Shown: positions 1-12,760 of the stretch, in pieces
How the letters are laid out: the number at the start of each line of letters is the position of its first letter
Numbering within the stretch: position 1 is the first letter of the stretch
DNA from: Rhytidiadelphus loreus
Taxonomy: Eukaryota; Streptophyta; Bryopsida; Hypnales; Hylocomiaceae
Reading direction: 5' to 3'
DNA: 64,000 nucleotides
Assembly (NCBI GenBank): GCA_947034895.1
Contig: OX344764.1
Coordinates: 67,561,348 to 67,625,347 of the forward strand
The notes under the pieces: generated by a model
Databases searched by the model: none
Seen by the model: the letters and a program-made list of their open reading frames with translations, nothing else
Told to the model about the DNA's origin: nothing
Made by a program: the position numbers and the translations under genes

Positions 1-942
1 CTTAGACACCCATTAGAGTAGGACACTATCATAGAACTAGAACCTGGTTGTGTTCGCCGATTTACCAAGGGTGGGAAAATAAGCGCCCACACCCTCTCAT
101 ATTCCAATGACTCCATTAGTAGAGGATTAGTCAACAAAGTATTTTTTAGCCAATAGGAAGAGAGTACCAGTCATTGTCCTTCTCCCCCTCTATGAATTTC
201 CTACATTTAATGTTAATAGTATTCATATTCTTGCATACTTGAGTGTTTGGCTTCTTTTTGTGTTTTTGTTTAGTTTTATATTCACAACAGCTAGCAAAAT
301 ATAAAGTTTTTTTAATGAAAGACTACAAGTACTTTGTTTTATAACATTTGAAAATGCTATGTGAAATTTTTTATTTTTCCAAAATAAAAGATAATTTAAT
401 ATCAATTGGTGAATTAGTAAAAACTTTGAAATTCCATAACTTTTACAACGTAGATTCAAATGTTACAAATCAAAGTTTGTTCACCCTTCTTTCCAAAGTA
501 CTTCTTGATAGTATCAAGAATGTTGTTGGACACCAAATGCACTCTTAGATCTCATCATATCTAACAAACAAAATGATAAAAACAACCTAACATAAGCTTG
601 AAAAGATTATAAACAATTTAAGGGTTATTTAAATTACTAGATTTATTAGATTTTAGTTTTATTCTTTTTTTTCTTAAAATTTATAGTAATTTCAGATTTT
701 TCAAACTAAATTTGAAAATATTTTTAATTATGGTGAATATGTGACGTTGTCCTGTTGTACATTTGTTCATAGTATAAAAACATATTATAATATGTATTAT
801 TGAGTAACTCCATGGTGCCGCTATTTTATTGAATAACTTCAAGATGACGTTTCATGGAGGTACATGTCATCTATTTAAAAGGACGATTTTGCTTTAGAGT
901 TTCATTGAAATCCATTAGTGATATTTGTTTTTTACTTTATAG
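1..942. other. AT-rich flank, no gene resolved
   Basis: I see no convincing gene here. A short plus-strand ORF at 348-548 contains a stretch reading roughly KDNLISIGELVK, faintly like the segment before the integrase of Copia polyproteins, but it is too short and isolated to call. The last bases (about 925-942) form a pyrimidine-rich tract ending in TATAG, a plausible splice acceptor for the following exon-like ORF. Confidence 0.3.
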
Positions 943-1405
943 TCAAAATGTCGAACTAAAGGGTTTTTTGGAGTCCCAAGAGGAAGAAATAGAATCGGAG
1001 CCTGGATTTGAATTTTCATTGTCACAACTACCGGATCAACCTCTTCTGTCGCTAAGTTTTGCGCCACCACATGAGCGTCCACAAGAAGAAGCTGGGCCTT
1101 CTCGACCGCCAAAGCACCCTCATATGGAGCGGCGATGGAATGGGAATCTTCAACATGATGCTCGGGCACTGGTAATTTTGTTGCAAGTTGGATGTGTTGA
1201 GCCCGGCAACCAAGATGTGACGTTTGAAGGATGTTTCAAAGGTTTCAATGTCGATCAGTATTACTACATGATGAAGCCTATTGAAGGAAGTCGTGGTCAC
1301 TATTGTTGGTTAGAAAGGTCAGTGAATCCTTTAACAAAAGCTGGTCGTGTTGATTACATCGCTGCGACTATCAAGCGCATTCTCAAATTTTTGCAGATGG
1401 AGTAA
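943..1405 (+). CDS. Exon-like ORF, hypothetical protein (probable 3' exon)
   Basis: I do not recognise the family. The frame stays open for about 154 codons after a good acceptor (pyrimidine tract plus TATAG at 938-942) and ends in TAA at 1403-1405. The frame is also open upstream to 854, but that part looks like intron. The product has an acidic N-terminal stretch (EEEIESEP), a Pro/Ser-rich linker, then a denser block of about 90 residues with VGCVEPGNQDVTFEG and a C-terminal basic/hydrophobic helix (KRILKFLQME). Base composition is less AT-biased than the surroundings, which favours real coding. No partner exons could be fixed upstream within the window, so the gene may begin outside it, or this may be a captured or decayed piece inside a transposon. 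Confidence 0.4.
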
Positions 1406-1819
1406 AATTAGCCTTGGAATTCTAGTTTTCTTACCTCTAATAGGCATTGGTTTGATGTTAGTACTTCAATTCATATTTGATGTATTTTGTTGAAATTATT
1501 TTGTTTAGTTATAGTTGTAGAAGGAAAGAATGGAAATAGTTTGAACTTTAAAGAGATTTTCCTTTTAAGTTAAAGATAAAGATATAGATGTGGGGCCAAA
1601 TATGAAGGCCATTAGGTGTAAGTTGGCTTTAGGAGGGAGTTATGGCTTGATGTACACTTGTTTAGGTTAAGACCAAAGGTGTTGAAAAAAGGGAGGAAAA
1701 GATGGACACTATTCATCTTCTCTCCCAATGTTGTTTTGGGGGAACCGAGTGTTTAAAAGCTCATTGTGTATTGTGTTTTTGGAATTTGGTAATGAAGATT
1801 GCAGGAGTTGTTTATCATA
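1406..1819. other. Downstream of exon-like ORF, no gene
   Basis: This AT-rich sequence follows the TAA of the preceding ORF and could include its 3' UTR. I see no other coding, RNA or repeat structure. Confidence 0.3.
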
Positions 1820-2275
1820 CTGTTAGCTTTTCAAATTGTTCTCTTTTACTTTATTTGAAGTAGTGAGTTGAGATTTGTGCTTGTTTGAGTGGAAGAAGGT
1901 CTACTGCCTTCTATGAAAAGGGGTGAGATTTTGACCGAGAATAGAAAACGGACAGGTCTTCTGTTCGAAATGAAACTTTGATAGAGTGTAGTAAATGTTG
2001 TTAGCTTTCTATAAAGCTATCATTCATTCAATTTGAAGCATTTATGAGTGAGTTGTGACTGTGGGAAGGTGAAAGAGTCTCTTGCTTTCACCATTTATGG
2101 ACCGAAACTTTGAGAGGTCATAGAAGTTGGACAGAGTTTTGGATTGACTTGAAAGTTGTAAGAGTGATAGGAAATTTTGTTAGCTCTCAGAAAAGTTATC
2201 AATCTTTTAATTTGAAGAAGAAATGCAAAAGTTATGAGTGTGGAAGCATAGGAAAGGTCTGTTGTTTTCTTTTTT
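1820..2275 (+). repeat. Degenerate tandem triplication, period about 175 bp
   Basis: Three diverged copies start near 1822, 1997 and 2175. Each contains TGTTAGCT, then an A/T run, then ATTTGAAG, then GAGT, a GGAAG/GGTGAAAG purine block and a final C/TTTTC. Copies differ by many substitutions and small indels, so the duplication is old. No coding function is visible. Confidence 0.6.
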
Positions 2276-2640
2276 TGAATGGAGTTTAGGTAGTTTGAGG
2301 ATGAAGTTGGAAATCCTTTAGAGTTTTGAAGAGATTTTTGAAGAGATTTTTGAAGATGTGAAGGTTTAAAGACTTGAAGATGAAGATTTGAAGAGCTTTG
2401 AGGGTCTCCAGTGTCTTGTGGCTTGTGGTTCATTTTCATTTCTGTTATTCCCAGCCAATTTTGGAGGCTAGTTGCAATTCAATTTCTACATTGTAAACAT
2501 GTTGCGAGCCGTGGTTATCTAGTAAGCACTTTATTTTGTGTTTGTGGTGACGAAGTGGGATTAATGGCCCATATGGTCGATCTTATTTGTTATTCTCACC
2601 GGTGAAAGGTGCTTCTTGGTCACCGTGGGTTTGAGGTTTA
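2276..2640 (+). other. Purine-rich tract and AT-rich sequence
   Basis: A purine-biased stretch around 2300-2400 repeats a GAAGAGATTTTT / GAAGATTTGAAG motif. A minus-strand ORF over it (2095-2439) is Ser/Gln/Leu-rich only because it is the complement of this low-complexity tract, so I do not call it a gene. Confidence 0.4.
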
Positions 2641-2845
2641 GGAGCCATTTTTGAAACGGCCAATTCGTGAATTGGCCGTCCCGTTTTACCTGTCCGAGGC
2701 CTTGTTTCTTATCACACACCCTTACCCTTGGCCCTATAAAACCACCACAGGATAGGTCAACGGAAGATTGAAGAGAAGATCAAATGAAGATTAAAGAGAA
2801 GATCAAGTGAAGATTGAAGAGAAGATTAAAAGAAGATTCGAATTT
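2641..2845 (+). mobile_element. LTR-like segment, copy 1
   Basis: This block has a near-palindrome at 2656-2679 (stem ACGGCCAATTC), then GGCCCTATAAAACCACCACA with a TATA-like core, then GGATAGGTCAA, then a GAAGATTGAAGAGAAGATCA tandem at about 2763-2840. A diverged copy in the same orientation lies at about 5500-5690. Direct copies about 2.85 kb apart with a TATA motif resemble the LTRs of an old non-autonomous retroelement. No primer-binding site or polypurine tract was identified, so the assignment is tentative. Confidence 0.35.
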
Positions 2846-3365
2846 TGTTATTTACCTTTTATCTACACTCACAACCTGCAGCCAGACACCCAATGTGTTC
2901 CCTAAGCACGTTCCTCTCTACTTGACAACTTCATCTATGAAAAAAAAATAAGAAGAACTTAAGTTAGACTGTTTGTTTGTTTGTTTTGTGTATTTGTTAC
3001 AGTGAGATTTATAGAGAGACCTACAATTGACTACTTGTAAATGAAAACCCCACTGCAACATGAGAACTCTAGTTCAATAAATACTTGTAAGTGTTAGTTT
3101 TCTCATTCACGTTTAATAGATAAGATATTTTAAAGGTTGTACAAAAAAGTCTTTTATGAATAGTTAAAATTACTCATTAAAAGGGACACTGACACAAGTT
3201 CTCACTCTCGGAAACAAAAAAAAACTTGTTGACAGTGAAGCCAATGAAGTTTGTATACTCAATTCTGCTTGTCGGTGATGATTAAATGCTCAATTCTCCC
3301 TACCGATGTAAGATTTTGCTGGTGAAGTTTTTTTAACAACGAAAATTGTTTTGTGTTACATGTGC

Positions 3366-3560
3366 ATTGAGTTTGAGTAGTAAGCTCTTCAACGGTGAAT
3401 AATTTTAGTACGGAAGGGTATTTGTTTGTTTGAGTGGTAAGTGTTTCAACGACAAATAGTTTTAGTCCAAAGGGGTGTTTGTTTGTTTAAGTGGTAAGTG
3501 TTTCAATGGTGGATAGTCTCAACAGTGAGGGATGTTTGTTTATTTGAGTGGTGACTGTTG
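3366..3560 (+). repeat. Degenerate tandem repeat, period about 56 bp
   Basis: About four copies of a unit reading TTTGTTTGTTTGAGTGGTAA, then GTGTTTCAACG, then ATAGTTTTAGT and a G-rich AAGGGGTG block. They begin near 3366, 3421, 3478 and 3533; the last is partial. I see no coding capacity. Confidence 0.6.
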
Positions 3561-3960
3561 ATGGCTTTGGAAAGAGAGTGGTGGTGTCCTGAAAACATTT
3601 GAACAACCTGTGCTTTGAGGCAAAATAGATGTTTTTAGAATATGCTTTTTATAATTTGATTAAGGTAGTGAGTTAATCATTTCTTGTTTTATTATTTCAC
3701 TGAATTTGTAAAATCTTCCTTTTTGTATTTATTTATTGTTCTTCTCTTTTTTTGCCTTAAAAAATGTTAGAAGTTGGAGACATTGTATTGATCTCACGAC
3801 TCCACGAGTAGTGTCTATGATCAAAGTAAAAGAATTGTACCTAAATATAATTTGATATTTAGGCCGCTTCTTTAGATGTATAGGTTTGAGAAAAAAAAAA
3901 TATGAACGTTTATTTTTGCATGAACATTAAACAACATAATGGTTTAAATACAATAGAACT

Positions 3961-4351
3961 ATGAAAAAAGCAACTCAATGGTTGCAACATTTTATGAAAC
4001 ATTGTCCACATGGAGTAAGTAAAACCAAAAGAGATTGGCTGAGAAAAATTTGTTATTTGAAGATTGCTGAAAATGGTAAAATTGAAACTTTAAATTTTCA
4101 TGGGATTAGTATGACATGGGAGGTAGAAGACATTATAACACATTTAATAGAAAAACTTGATCAACTGCGTAAAAGAAAGAACTAAAGGAGATGACTGTAG
4201 TGATACAACTCTTGTTATCATTAAAGTCGATGTAGAAAATGATGATGAAAGATTAATAATGGAAGAATTGAATGCAAATGTTCATACGATGAGAGATAGA
4301 TTGTTTAGTAAGATAAAACAATTGAAATTTTTTATTCTTTATGAAAGATAG
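3961..4351 (+). pseudogene. Two overlapping coding-like fragments, family unknown
   Basis: A 74-codon ORF (3961-4185) and a 64-codon ORF in another frame (4157-4351) follow one another with a 29-base overlap. The first is Lys/Trp-rich (TQWLQHFMKHCPHG); the second is acidic then helical (VENDDERLIMEELNANVH). Their adjacency and the change of frame are what a frameshifted single gene would give. They lie between the two LTR-like segments, so a decayed element ORF is possible. I recognise no family. Confidence 0.3.
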
Positions 4352-5499
4352 TTTGAGTATTCGACAAATACACATAAAAAATGAACAAAAAACAAATACT
4401 TATGTTGGTTGAATACTACTGAGAAAAGCAAAGGTATGGTCATGCTACAGATTTTTCATTAATTAGAAGTTTATCTTCTGACAAAGGTATTTTTTTCCTG
4501 TTGTAATTGAAGATTTAAATCAAGCATGATGGTTCATTTATATAAAATGCACTCGTTCGTCGTGTAGATGCAACAATTAGAATCCTCTTAAGTAAAATGA
4601 AGCTCAAATCTTCCAGATATTTGTAAATGTCTTCTCATGATTAGTTGTAGTGTCGCAGAGGTCCTCTTGCCTAAGGTTTTATTTTTCTTCAATGCTATTG
4701 TTCATTGATCTCTCTAATTGGATGCTTTCGCATTTGCCATTGTATTAACCTGAAACCTGTCAACTTTTCACACTACTGTTTCATCATCTGTTAAAATTAC
4801 AATTGTTCCCTTGTTAAAGCATTGCAACTTTTGAACTTTCAAGGCAAATTTAAAAATCTCAATTCAAAAAAAAAATTCTTCACGAGCTTGACGAGGCACG
4901 ATATCTTCACTTATTTACATGAGGTAACTTCAAATATTTGCGTTAGTAATAATATGTGAGGTATCAAACCAATTAGTTGCAACTAAATCCTATACACTTG
5001 TGGCAATTTTACAGTTGACAAAGTTAACAAATAAGTCTCTTGTTGGGTGATATCTATCTTTCTCAATTTAAATTTTTAGTTTAAGTTCATCTGTTATGTT
5101 GATTCAGTCATTCTCAATTTTTTTTTGTAATACCTATTTATGTTAAAAGATTAACATTTGTGTTTATGATATGTTCTCGCTTAATAAACCCTTATTTATT
5201 GAAGTTGAGTGTTTGACTACATTTGGTGTATTGTATATGGTTATTAATTTTTGGTGTAAAACATATTGAATCCAAATAAGATGACTTTTTTTTTTAAGGT
5301 GACAAAAACTAAGGATAATGAACTAAGTCCATGAAGTAGGCATTAGAAACGTACATCAAGTGATTTTTTATAGCTCTCTATGAATAATGAGGATTTGATC
5401 ATCTCGTTTGATTTGGTCATTATAAATACTATTGTTTCTCAAATTCATAATTCTCAACTTTTCAAAGTATTCTTAATCTTATTTAAATTGTTCAGAATG
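4352..5499. other. AT-rich intergenic, nothing identified
   Basis: Long A/T runs with scattered stops in all frames. I see no RNA gene, repeat or coding signal. Confidence 0.4.
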
Positions 5500-5695
5500 T
5501 CAATCTCTTGGACGGATTAGCTAATGGTTTGGCTATCCTAATTTGTCCATTCGTAGCCTGTGGTTTTTAATACTTTACTTTATTCTTTGGGCCTAATTAA
5601 AACCATTACAGAATAGGTCAATAGGTAACAGTTTGAAGATTTGAAGACTTCATGATTTTATGACTTTAAGACTTCAAGATTTGATATAATTTAGT
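5500..5695 (+). mobile_element. LTR-like segment, copy 2
   Basis: This is the diverged counterpart of the 2641-2845 block. It has ACGGATTAGCTAATGG in place of the palindrome, a TTTGGGCCTAATTAAAACCA in place of the TATA region, then GAATAGGTCAATAGG and a GAAGATTTGAAGACTTC tail. Order and orientation are the same as in copy 1. Divergence is high, so any element they bounded is ancient. Confidence 0.3.
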
Positions 5696-5769
5696 ATGAA
5701 TCATTTCTTGTAGCAGCCAAAATTCTCGTGATTTCACAAAACAAACCGTTTTTTATATGACAACGCTTA

Positions 5770-6960
5770 AGTGACTAAAGACTATCAAAACTTTAAAGGA
5801 TGTTATTGACAAAATTAAAATATTTGCTGAGAAAAACATCATGAAATTTTTGAAGGTATATATCTGCAGGATGAAGATACATCAAATCACTGAAGATTGA
5901 ATGAGATGTTGTACCTAAAATCCATTAAAAGGTACAAGAAATTTGAGAAAATGAAAATGTAATCTCATGATTGCAATTTAGAGAGAAATTGTTGAATGAA
6001 TACTTCGAAGAAGATTTGGAGAGGATGACCAAAAGATTTTTTTCTTGATTGGATTGAATAAAGATTTTGGAAATAATAAGTCCAAATGAATTGTTGTGAG
6101 ACTTTTAAAAAAAATATAAATAATTATCTTTGAAAGAGAGACGCCTTTCTGATACAAGAAAAATAGAATTATTTCTACAAGCAACTGCACACTTCTTTTA
6201 AAGAGCTCACATCTTTTGTTTCTTGAAGACTAAGTCACTGAAATAGGTTTTACTAATGATTCGAGAAGAGTGAAAAAAAACAATTACGCTTATGACAAAG
6301 CAACAAAAGATGAGCTTCAGAGGTATAGCTGTACAGATAAATGCAACATTTATGATAGCTGCAAAAAGTTTTAAAGTATCATTTGTTCCTATACACACAT
6401 CTTTAGCTTTAAAGAACATCAAGACAATTGATGAAAGTATTTCTGATGAGCTTATTGAAGATATCTGAGATTTGAAGGTGAAAATAAACAAATTGAAGAA
6501 GTCACGAAGAGCTTGGTTATCGAACAGTGCAAAAACATTTACAAAAAAATACATTTAGTATGATGAAGAAAAAATTCATTGTCTTCAAAGTTGTAAATAT
6601 TATAACGAAGCTCTTAATGAAGGCATAATTGTTTTCAAAGATAAAAAGATTCACAATGTAATTACAAACTTACTCTTGAATATTAACTTTAGCAAACAAA
6701 GAATAAAAAAAATCATTGAAGATTAGGTGAAAAAATCATCCGGTTATTTATACGAGAAGGATACTACATCATTTCACATGGACTGAAGCAACACTCACTT
6801 GAAACTTCAAAAACTCTAATTATTGAGAATTTACACAAAAAAACTGAAGCCATTTGAAAGAAGACAGCATAGAAAGTTCCTACTAATGCAATTATAAGCT
6901 TTTCTATGAGAAGTACAAGACTATAATAAAGAGCATAATGTTTTTAACATTAAAAAAAAA
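5770..6960 (+). pseudogene. Eroded coding-like region, several frames
   Basis: Plus-strand translation gives consecutive stretches of protein-like composition that jump between frames. Examples are a Lys/Ile-rich piece near 5780-5870 (DVIDKIKIFAEKNI), a Cys-containing piece near 6290-6350 (DELQRYSCTDKCNIYDSC) and a piece near 6560-6720 (LQSCKYYNEALNEG). Stops and frame changes separate them. This is what an old coding region looks like after many indels. I cannot identify the source; a transposon polyprotein or a captured foreign gene would both fit. The minus-strand ORFs at 5978-6190 and 6207-6554 are complements of this A-rich strand. Confidence 0.3.
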
Positions 6961-9000
6961 CGAGGATGGAATGAGAGTCACTATATTAACTTACAAATTA
7001 GATTAAAAAAAAATTTAAACAATTAAGATAAAATTGCGAATTAAGAGGCATTAGTTGAAAAGATTTAATTTATAATCATGAAATAAAGAATTTTTCAATA
7101 AGAGAAATGAAAATGCAATGAAAAGAATGTGAAGTATAGGAAATGCAACTATACAAGAATGACTATAAAATCTTTAAAAGAACTTACGAATTTTATATTG
7201 AAATTATTTCATGTAAAACATTAAAGATTAATTAAATAAAGCAAATAGTTAAATGAAAAAAAATTAGAAACAAAGTACTGCATGTAAAAAATTGCATTAA
7301 AAATAAATTGAAAAAAAATAAATTGCAACATTGCAACATGAAATGTTTGATTAAAAACTACAATACATCTATTTTCATATATAATTTATTTAAGTATAAA
7401 ATTGAGAATTAAAACCCTAAATATTGATAACAACTATTATCATATAAGATTCATAATTGCACAAGCCTAAAATTTGTGATTTCACAAGATTAATATTGCA
7501 AAAATATTTAATTTTTTTATAATAAAAGATATTTTATATTTTTAAATTAATTAATTTTTTTAAATTAAAAATTATAATATTCTATAAATTTTAATGTATA
7601 AAAATATTTAAAAAATTTAATGAGTTAGAATTTTTATTTAAAATACGAAGTCTTTTTAGTATTGTATTTATTTCAACATTTTAAAATTATTCTTTTACTA
7701 TAATTTATTTATTTACACTTTACACATACTTACATTGTTCCTACTTAAATTTTTGACGTCCTTAACAAAAGTCACACTTTCATTTGCTGTAATTATGTTT
7801 ATTATTGTTTTTCTTTCTTATTCTTGAGCTTGTTTTAAGTATTAAGATAAATGATCATTCATTTTTAAGTGCCTTATAACTAATTTGAACTATATGAGTT
7901 GAAAAGCGTTGACATAACTAATAGAAATTAGTTCCTTTAATCATCAATGAATGATGTACTCCCACAATAAAATTAAAAATAGGCATTGCTTCAAGCAAAC
8001 ATATAGATTTGAAATCAGAACATAACAATCTTAAAAGATTCAAAATTTATTTTTACTAAAATCATAAAAATTAATTTTGATGATAATTTGCATAGCATGA
8101 CACCAATGTGCTAAAATCACGAAGTCAATTGCCGCTCTAAAGAAAATTAGGTCATGATGGCTGACGACTCTTATACTATTTTTAAAAATTGTTATGAGTT
8201 GTTACACAATTCTTAAAAGAATAAAATGCCTTTAATATTTTTAATTTGTTATACTATGTGTTGTGGATTGTGACTATAAGATTTTACTAATATCTTGGTT
8301 TATAAAGACAAAAGCGTAAATCACAAGTAATTGTTGGTGAAGAAGTAACGTCATTAGAAGAGATTTCATCCCTGTAAAAGAACATGAGTTATCATAGCGT
8401 TCCCATGCTATCAAATCAACATGTTGATGTGGTCGAACGACAACCACATTGGCAGCATATTATTTAATTATTATTTTTAAATAATAATACTTTTTTTAAA
8501 ATTTTTAGTCTTTAATTTAAAAATTTTAAATTTAAATTTTAAAAAATTTTAAATTATTAAATACTTTGGGCAACGAAACAGTATTCACAAGAATGGGAAT
8601 AGGGATGAAATGGCCTTCTAAAGGCCTAAAAACACATGTAATGTCACTTTGTATCTTTATCATCACTCATCTCCTGCAATAGAGTATCATAAAACCGAAG
8701 TACTTCTCATCATCATCACATTGAATTACTTAAAGTAGACTACTTAATTCCTTATATAAATAACTAACCTTCTCATCCATTTAAAACATAGATTGAATCT
8801 TATACAATTGAGGCCTCTTATTTGTTTTTAGTGAATCTATAATTTAATAAATCCTACTTAATACTAAAATAAAATTACACTTATAATTTTTAGCAGTTAT
8901 TTTCTTCATCTTGTTTAAGCATGTGAGTTCACCTATAATTCACTATTTTTATTTATTTTTTTATTATTAGCATTTTGAGTGTAATTTATTACACAGAAAG
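6961..9000. other. Extremely AT-rich stretch, no gene
   Basis: Dominated by A/T runs (for example 7500-7640 and 8460-8570, where almost only A and T occur). No ORF, RNA or ordered repeat is supported. Confidence 0.45.
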
Positions 9001-12000
9001 CCTAAAAACAATGTAAAAGCCAAAATAGATATGTCACATAATATTATAGAATTTGGTCCCAAATATAATATTTTCCGTTGATTACAACCAAATTCTGCAT
9101 GTAAATAGGATAGAACCCCACAAATTGTACGTTGTAAGCATGTTTGAATAGAAATTACTTTATTATTTAAACCTGAGATGCATGTGACATATACTGTCTA
9201 TTTTGGTCCAAGAAAATTATATGAAGATCTTCAAATAGATTCCCAAATAGAGGTTTTAGTTTATCCATTCGTATTGACAAAATAGTAGAAACTTCAATTG
9301 TTAGCCTATAGGCTAGGAAAATTCAAGACAGACAAGTGAAGGGCATCTACGACTTAAATACAATGATTTGAGGTGGAGATTGTACTAGGTGTATAATGTT
9401 GCAATTTTTGTGCCAAAATTTTTTTTCGTTTAAAAGATTCCCTATTCACTAAAAATTAAAAGAGATAGCGGGATTTAATTCTCCTTTTGAAAAGTGTAAG
9501 GTAAAAAATATAAACTTGCACATTTTTTGTGAAATTCAATGAGAGGTTCTATGAAAAGTTTCAAAATTTCCAAACAAACAAAGGATATTCTTCCAGATGG
9601 TCAATCACCAAATTACACAATGAAAAACTCATTGAAATCACTTGAGGTGCGATAAAATCTCAATAAAAATTAGCATAGCCTCTTTTATGTTTATAATACG
9701 CTCCAACAAGTTTCAAGACATTCTGATAACCAAAAGTATCCGAATCAATAAGATTCTTGAAAATCGACAAAATTGAAGAAAATTTGAGAAGTTGACCGGC
9801 ATTTGGGGGCTGAAGTATAAATTTCACTTGGGAACAAAAACCTAAGGAATATCTTAGTGGTGATTTTTTAGTTTGGGGAAAGGTCAAGTAGTCTATTGTT
9901 TTGTATCTAAGGTCACTTTTACGTAGGATTATCACTCAATTTTGTAAATAAATGTATAAAAATTCTTTATTAGTGTATTGGTGTGTGGTATATTTGTATT
10001 CACTGTCCTAATCTATACGAATAACAGTCTGTAACCCATAAAAATATCTATAAACTTACAGTACAGTCTTGTACTAGAATTTGTAATGTCAAATAGTTCA
10101 AGATATGTCAATTAGTCATGGCTCCTGTCGATTAGTCTTTCTGCTCCATCCGCAGACAACTTGACCTCGATCCATCTTTGTCATCATCGTCATAGAACCT
10201 TTGACACCCAGTTCTTACTGAACTCCAATCCAACCCAAGATCAAAATATCAGTTATTGGCTAATTGACATGTTTTTAAATATAATTACCACACTGGTATA
10301 AAAGATAAATTGACATACTTATGCAAACATCCTTCTGCTCAAAATTCGACTAAGACAACTAGACATAAACAAAAGAAAAAATAAGGAGACAAAGTCAATC
10401 CTTGGCAATTGCTCCGATTCAAAAGAACAAACAAACACCAATCACTGGTTACACAAATTGAACACACTCAAAGAATAAGACGAATAGACAAATTTGTATT
10501 GAACGAATGTACAAGTACAAAATTGGCAATGTAATCACTACAAGCCTAGAAGAGAGCTAAAAAACGAAGGTCAATTAGTCTTTGTACTCTTCTTGGTCGT
10601 AACTAACCGAGAGCTTAACTGCTCTGTCTATTAGTCATAACTAACTGTATTTGACCTTAACTGGTTGTCTATTAGTCATTTCAATAACTACTTGTCTATT
10701 TGTCTCTATTCACACTTCTTTCTGTCTCCTAATTAACTTTAACTTATCTAATTGTCTTTTTCTTTAAAAAATTTCAAAACAAAAAAGTAATTCTATCTAC
10801 AGGGGCATACGAAATTAGAATGGGGTCAAGGGATCATTTTTACTCCTTTATACCTACTATAGAATCTAGACTAGTCACTTTTAAGAGAAATCAAACTAAA
10901 AAAGTTGGATTTTTACCCTATTTTGATTTTAAATTGGTGGTAGAATTCTTTGCATTTTGGACATACAAAAAAGGGACAAGGATTTTCTTGCACTAAAAAT
11001 GACCTTTTAAAGCCAACGGTGTAATCAATTTGTGATTTGGAGTTAATCTCCAAAAATTAAAGTTTTGAATTAGTGTAAAAGTCAAAATTTGAAAAATTTG
11101 GATGAAAATCTTAAGTGATAAGTTTACCTTATAGAAATGAGAGGAGGTAGGTGCCCTTGGTAGAGTATATAAAGTCATCCCTTCTCCTCTCATATCACCC
11201 ATTTTTCTCTTTATAATTGTTGTTTGACATTCAATACACATTGATCCATTAATTTGGATTTTTTTGTCATTTGAGCCAAAATTGCATAAACGTGTGTTTT
11301 TGGAACATTTCAAGTTGTGTGTTTGTACAAGATTTGAAGGACTTTGGAGTCTCTTCAAGTCTTACTAACTTGTTTTGGAGTTGTGAATTATAGTTACACC
11401 AACGGTTGTACGTATCATTCAAGTTTTGTTGAAGTTCTTGTTGAAACTACACTTATGGTTTGATTTTGTACTAATTCTAAAGTGTCCCTCCTCCGTACCT
11501 TGGCAATGTCGCTTAGGGGGTCTTTGGTGTATTTTCTTGTTGAAAATTGTACTAACTTTGTCTACACTAACTTGTATTGTATTCAAAAGTGGATTTCCGT
11601 ACTAACTTTGTACTAACATGTTGTAAATGTATTGTTACATGTAGTAACTTGTCCCAACTTCTTTGTATTGTTTCCATGGTTGTCCACACGACAAAATTTT
11701 GACTTCATGTGTTTTAAGGGTTGATAGAAATTTAGAGGTCTCAAAACTCACGTGAAGCTTTGACTTTGTGGGAATAGAGTTGGAGAGAATTTAGTGTTTT
11801 TTTTAAACAATGGCGAAGCTTTCAACCTATAGGTTCTAGTAAGTTCACAAAAAATATCTACACAAATTTCCATCAAGTTTAGTTTCCAAAAGATTATTTG
11901 GAAACCTTCAAGTTTAATATCCAAAAGATTATTACAAGATTCCCAATTAGTAGTGGAATTTAGATTTGCCAGGAAACCTTAGTTTCGGAAGTTATACAAA

Positions 12001-12059
12001 AATTTAGAAATAAAAAATCCTTACAAGGACAAAGATTGTATGAGTTTTAGTTTAAAAAT
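9001..12059. other. AT-rich transposon-like intergenic, unresolved
   Basis: No recognisable gene. A 91-codon minus ORF (9660-9935) and a 121-codon minus ORF (10993-11358) occur, but neither shows a known domain and both fit chance in AT-rich DNA. The motif TCTATTAGTCATAACTAA and variants recurs loosely from about 10,100 to 10,720, a weak dispersed repeat. Confidence 0.35.
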
Positions 12060-12760
12060 TGCCACTTATTCATAAGAGGAGATTTCAACCCCCTGGAGAG
12101 CTGTGAGTTCCCAGACTGCAGGAACTGGTTTGTAGGGGGCCGTAGCAGCTTGCAGATATGGAATGGTGACTTCCACGTCGGAAAAAAATGAAATTTTTTT
12201 TCTGTTTTTTTTTTGCATTTCAAGAGTAAAACTTCTTTTTTTTTGAATTTTTTTTATCGGGTACAGCCGTTTCCCGAAAACTGCAGGGGGACAGTTCCCC
12301 CGCAGCTGCTTGAAACGGCCCTCCAAGGGTCCGAAAACTCCTCTAATGACTTTTACAAAAATACTTGGTGAAACGTGAGTTCCACAATTAAAAAACTTTT
12401 TTAAGGTGATCAAGCCCTCATTGAAAATAGGTCCTAAGAGACCAAATACCAGGATCAACCTTGAATGGCCAAATCCCAAGGCACCCTAGGGATAGCCAAT
12501 TCCCTCGAAGAAACCCTATCGATAGGGCCAGAGGACCCTGTGCTGGTGTAAGGCCGGCTTGATCCCGCCGATTAAAATTGGACAGAACCTCCTTTTAGAT
12601 AGGGCCTAACCCGCCAACAAGGCCGGGGTAGGGTCGGAGTTCCCTAACAAGTAGCACTTTGGGCTCCCTACTAGCAAGCCAATGGTCAAGGGCTCCCTCT
12701 GCCTGGGCTGGAGCTCCTTGCTACAAGCAACTCTTTATGCGGGAGAAAAAAAAACTGCAG
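12060..12760. repeat. GC-richer island, probable transposon fragment
   Basis: An island much richer in G and C than its flanks, with homopurine/homopyrimidine runs (12,180-12,255) and repeated phrases such as TAGGG, GGCCGG and CTCCCT. A 137-codon minus ORF (12066-12479) crosses it, but it spans the poly-T/poly-A tract and has no recognisable domain. Sharp composition change at both edges suggests an inserted element. Confidence 0.35.

Noticed and set aside
348..548. Copia retrotransposon polyprotein fragment
   Set aside because: Only a faint resemblance over about a dozen residues, with no protease, integrase, RT or LTR nearby.
12066..12479. 137-codon minus ORF
   Set aside because: Runs through homopolymer tracts, has no known domain, and lies in a likely transposon island.
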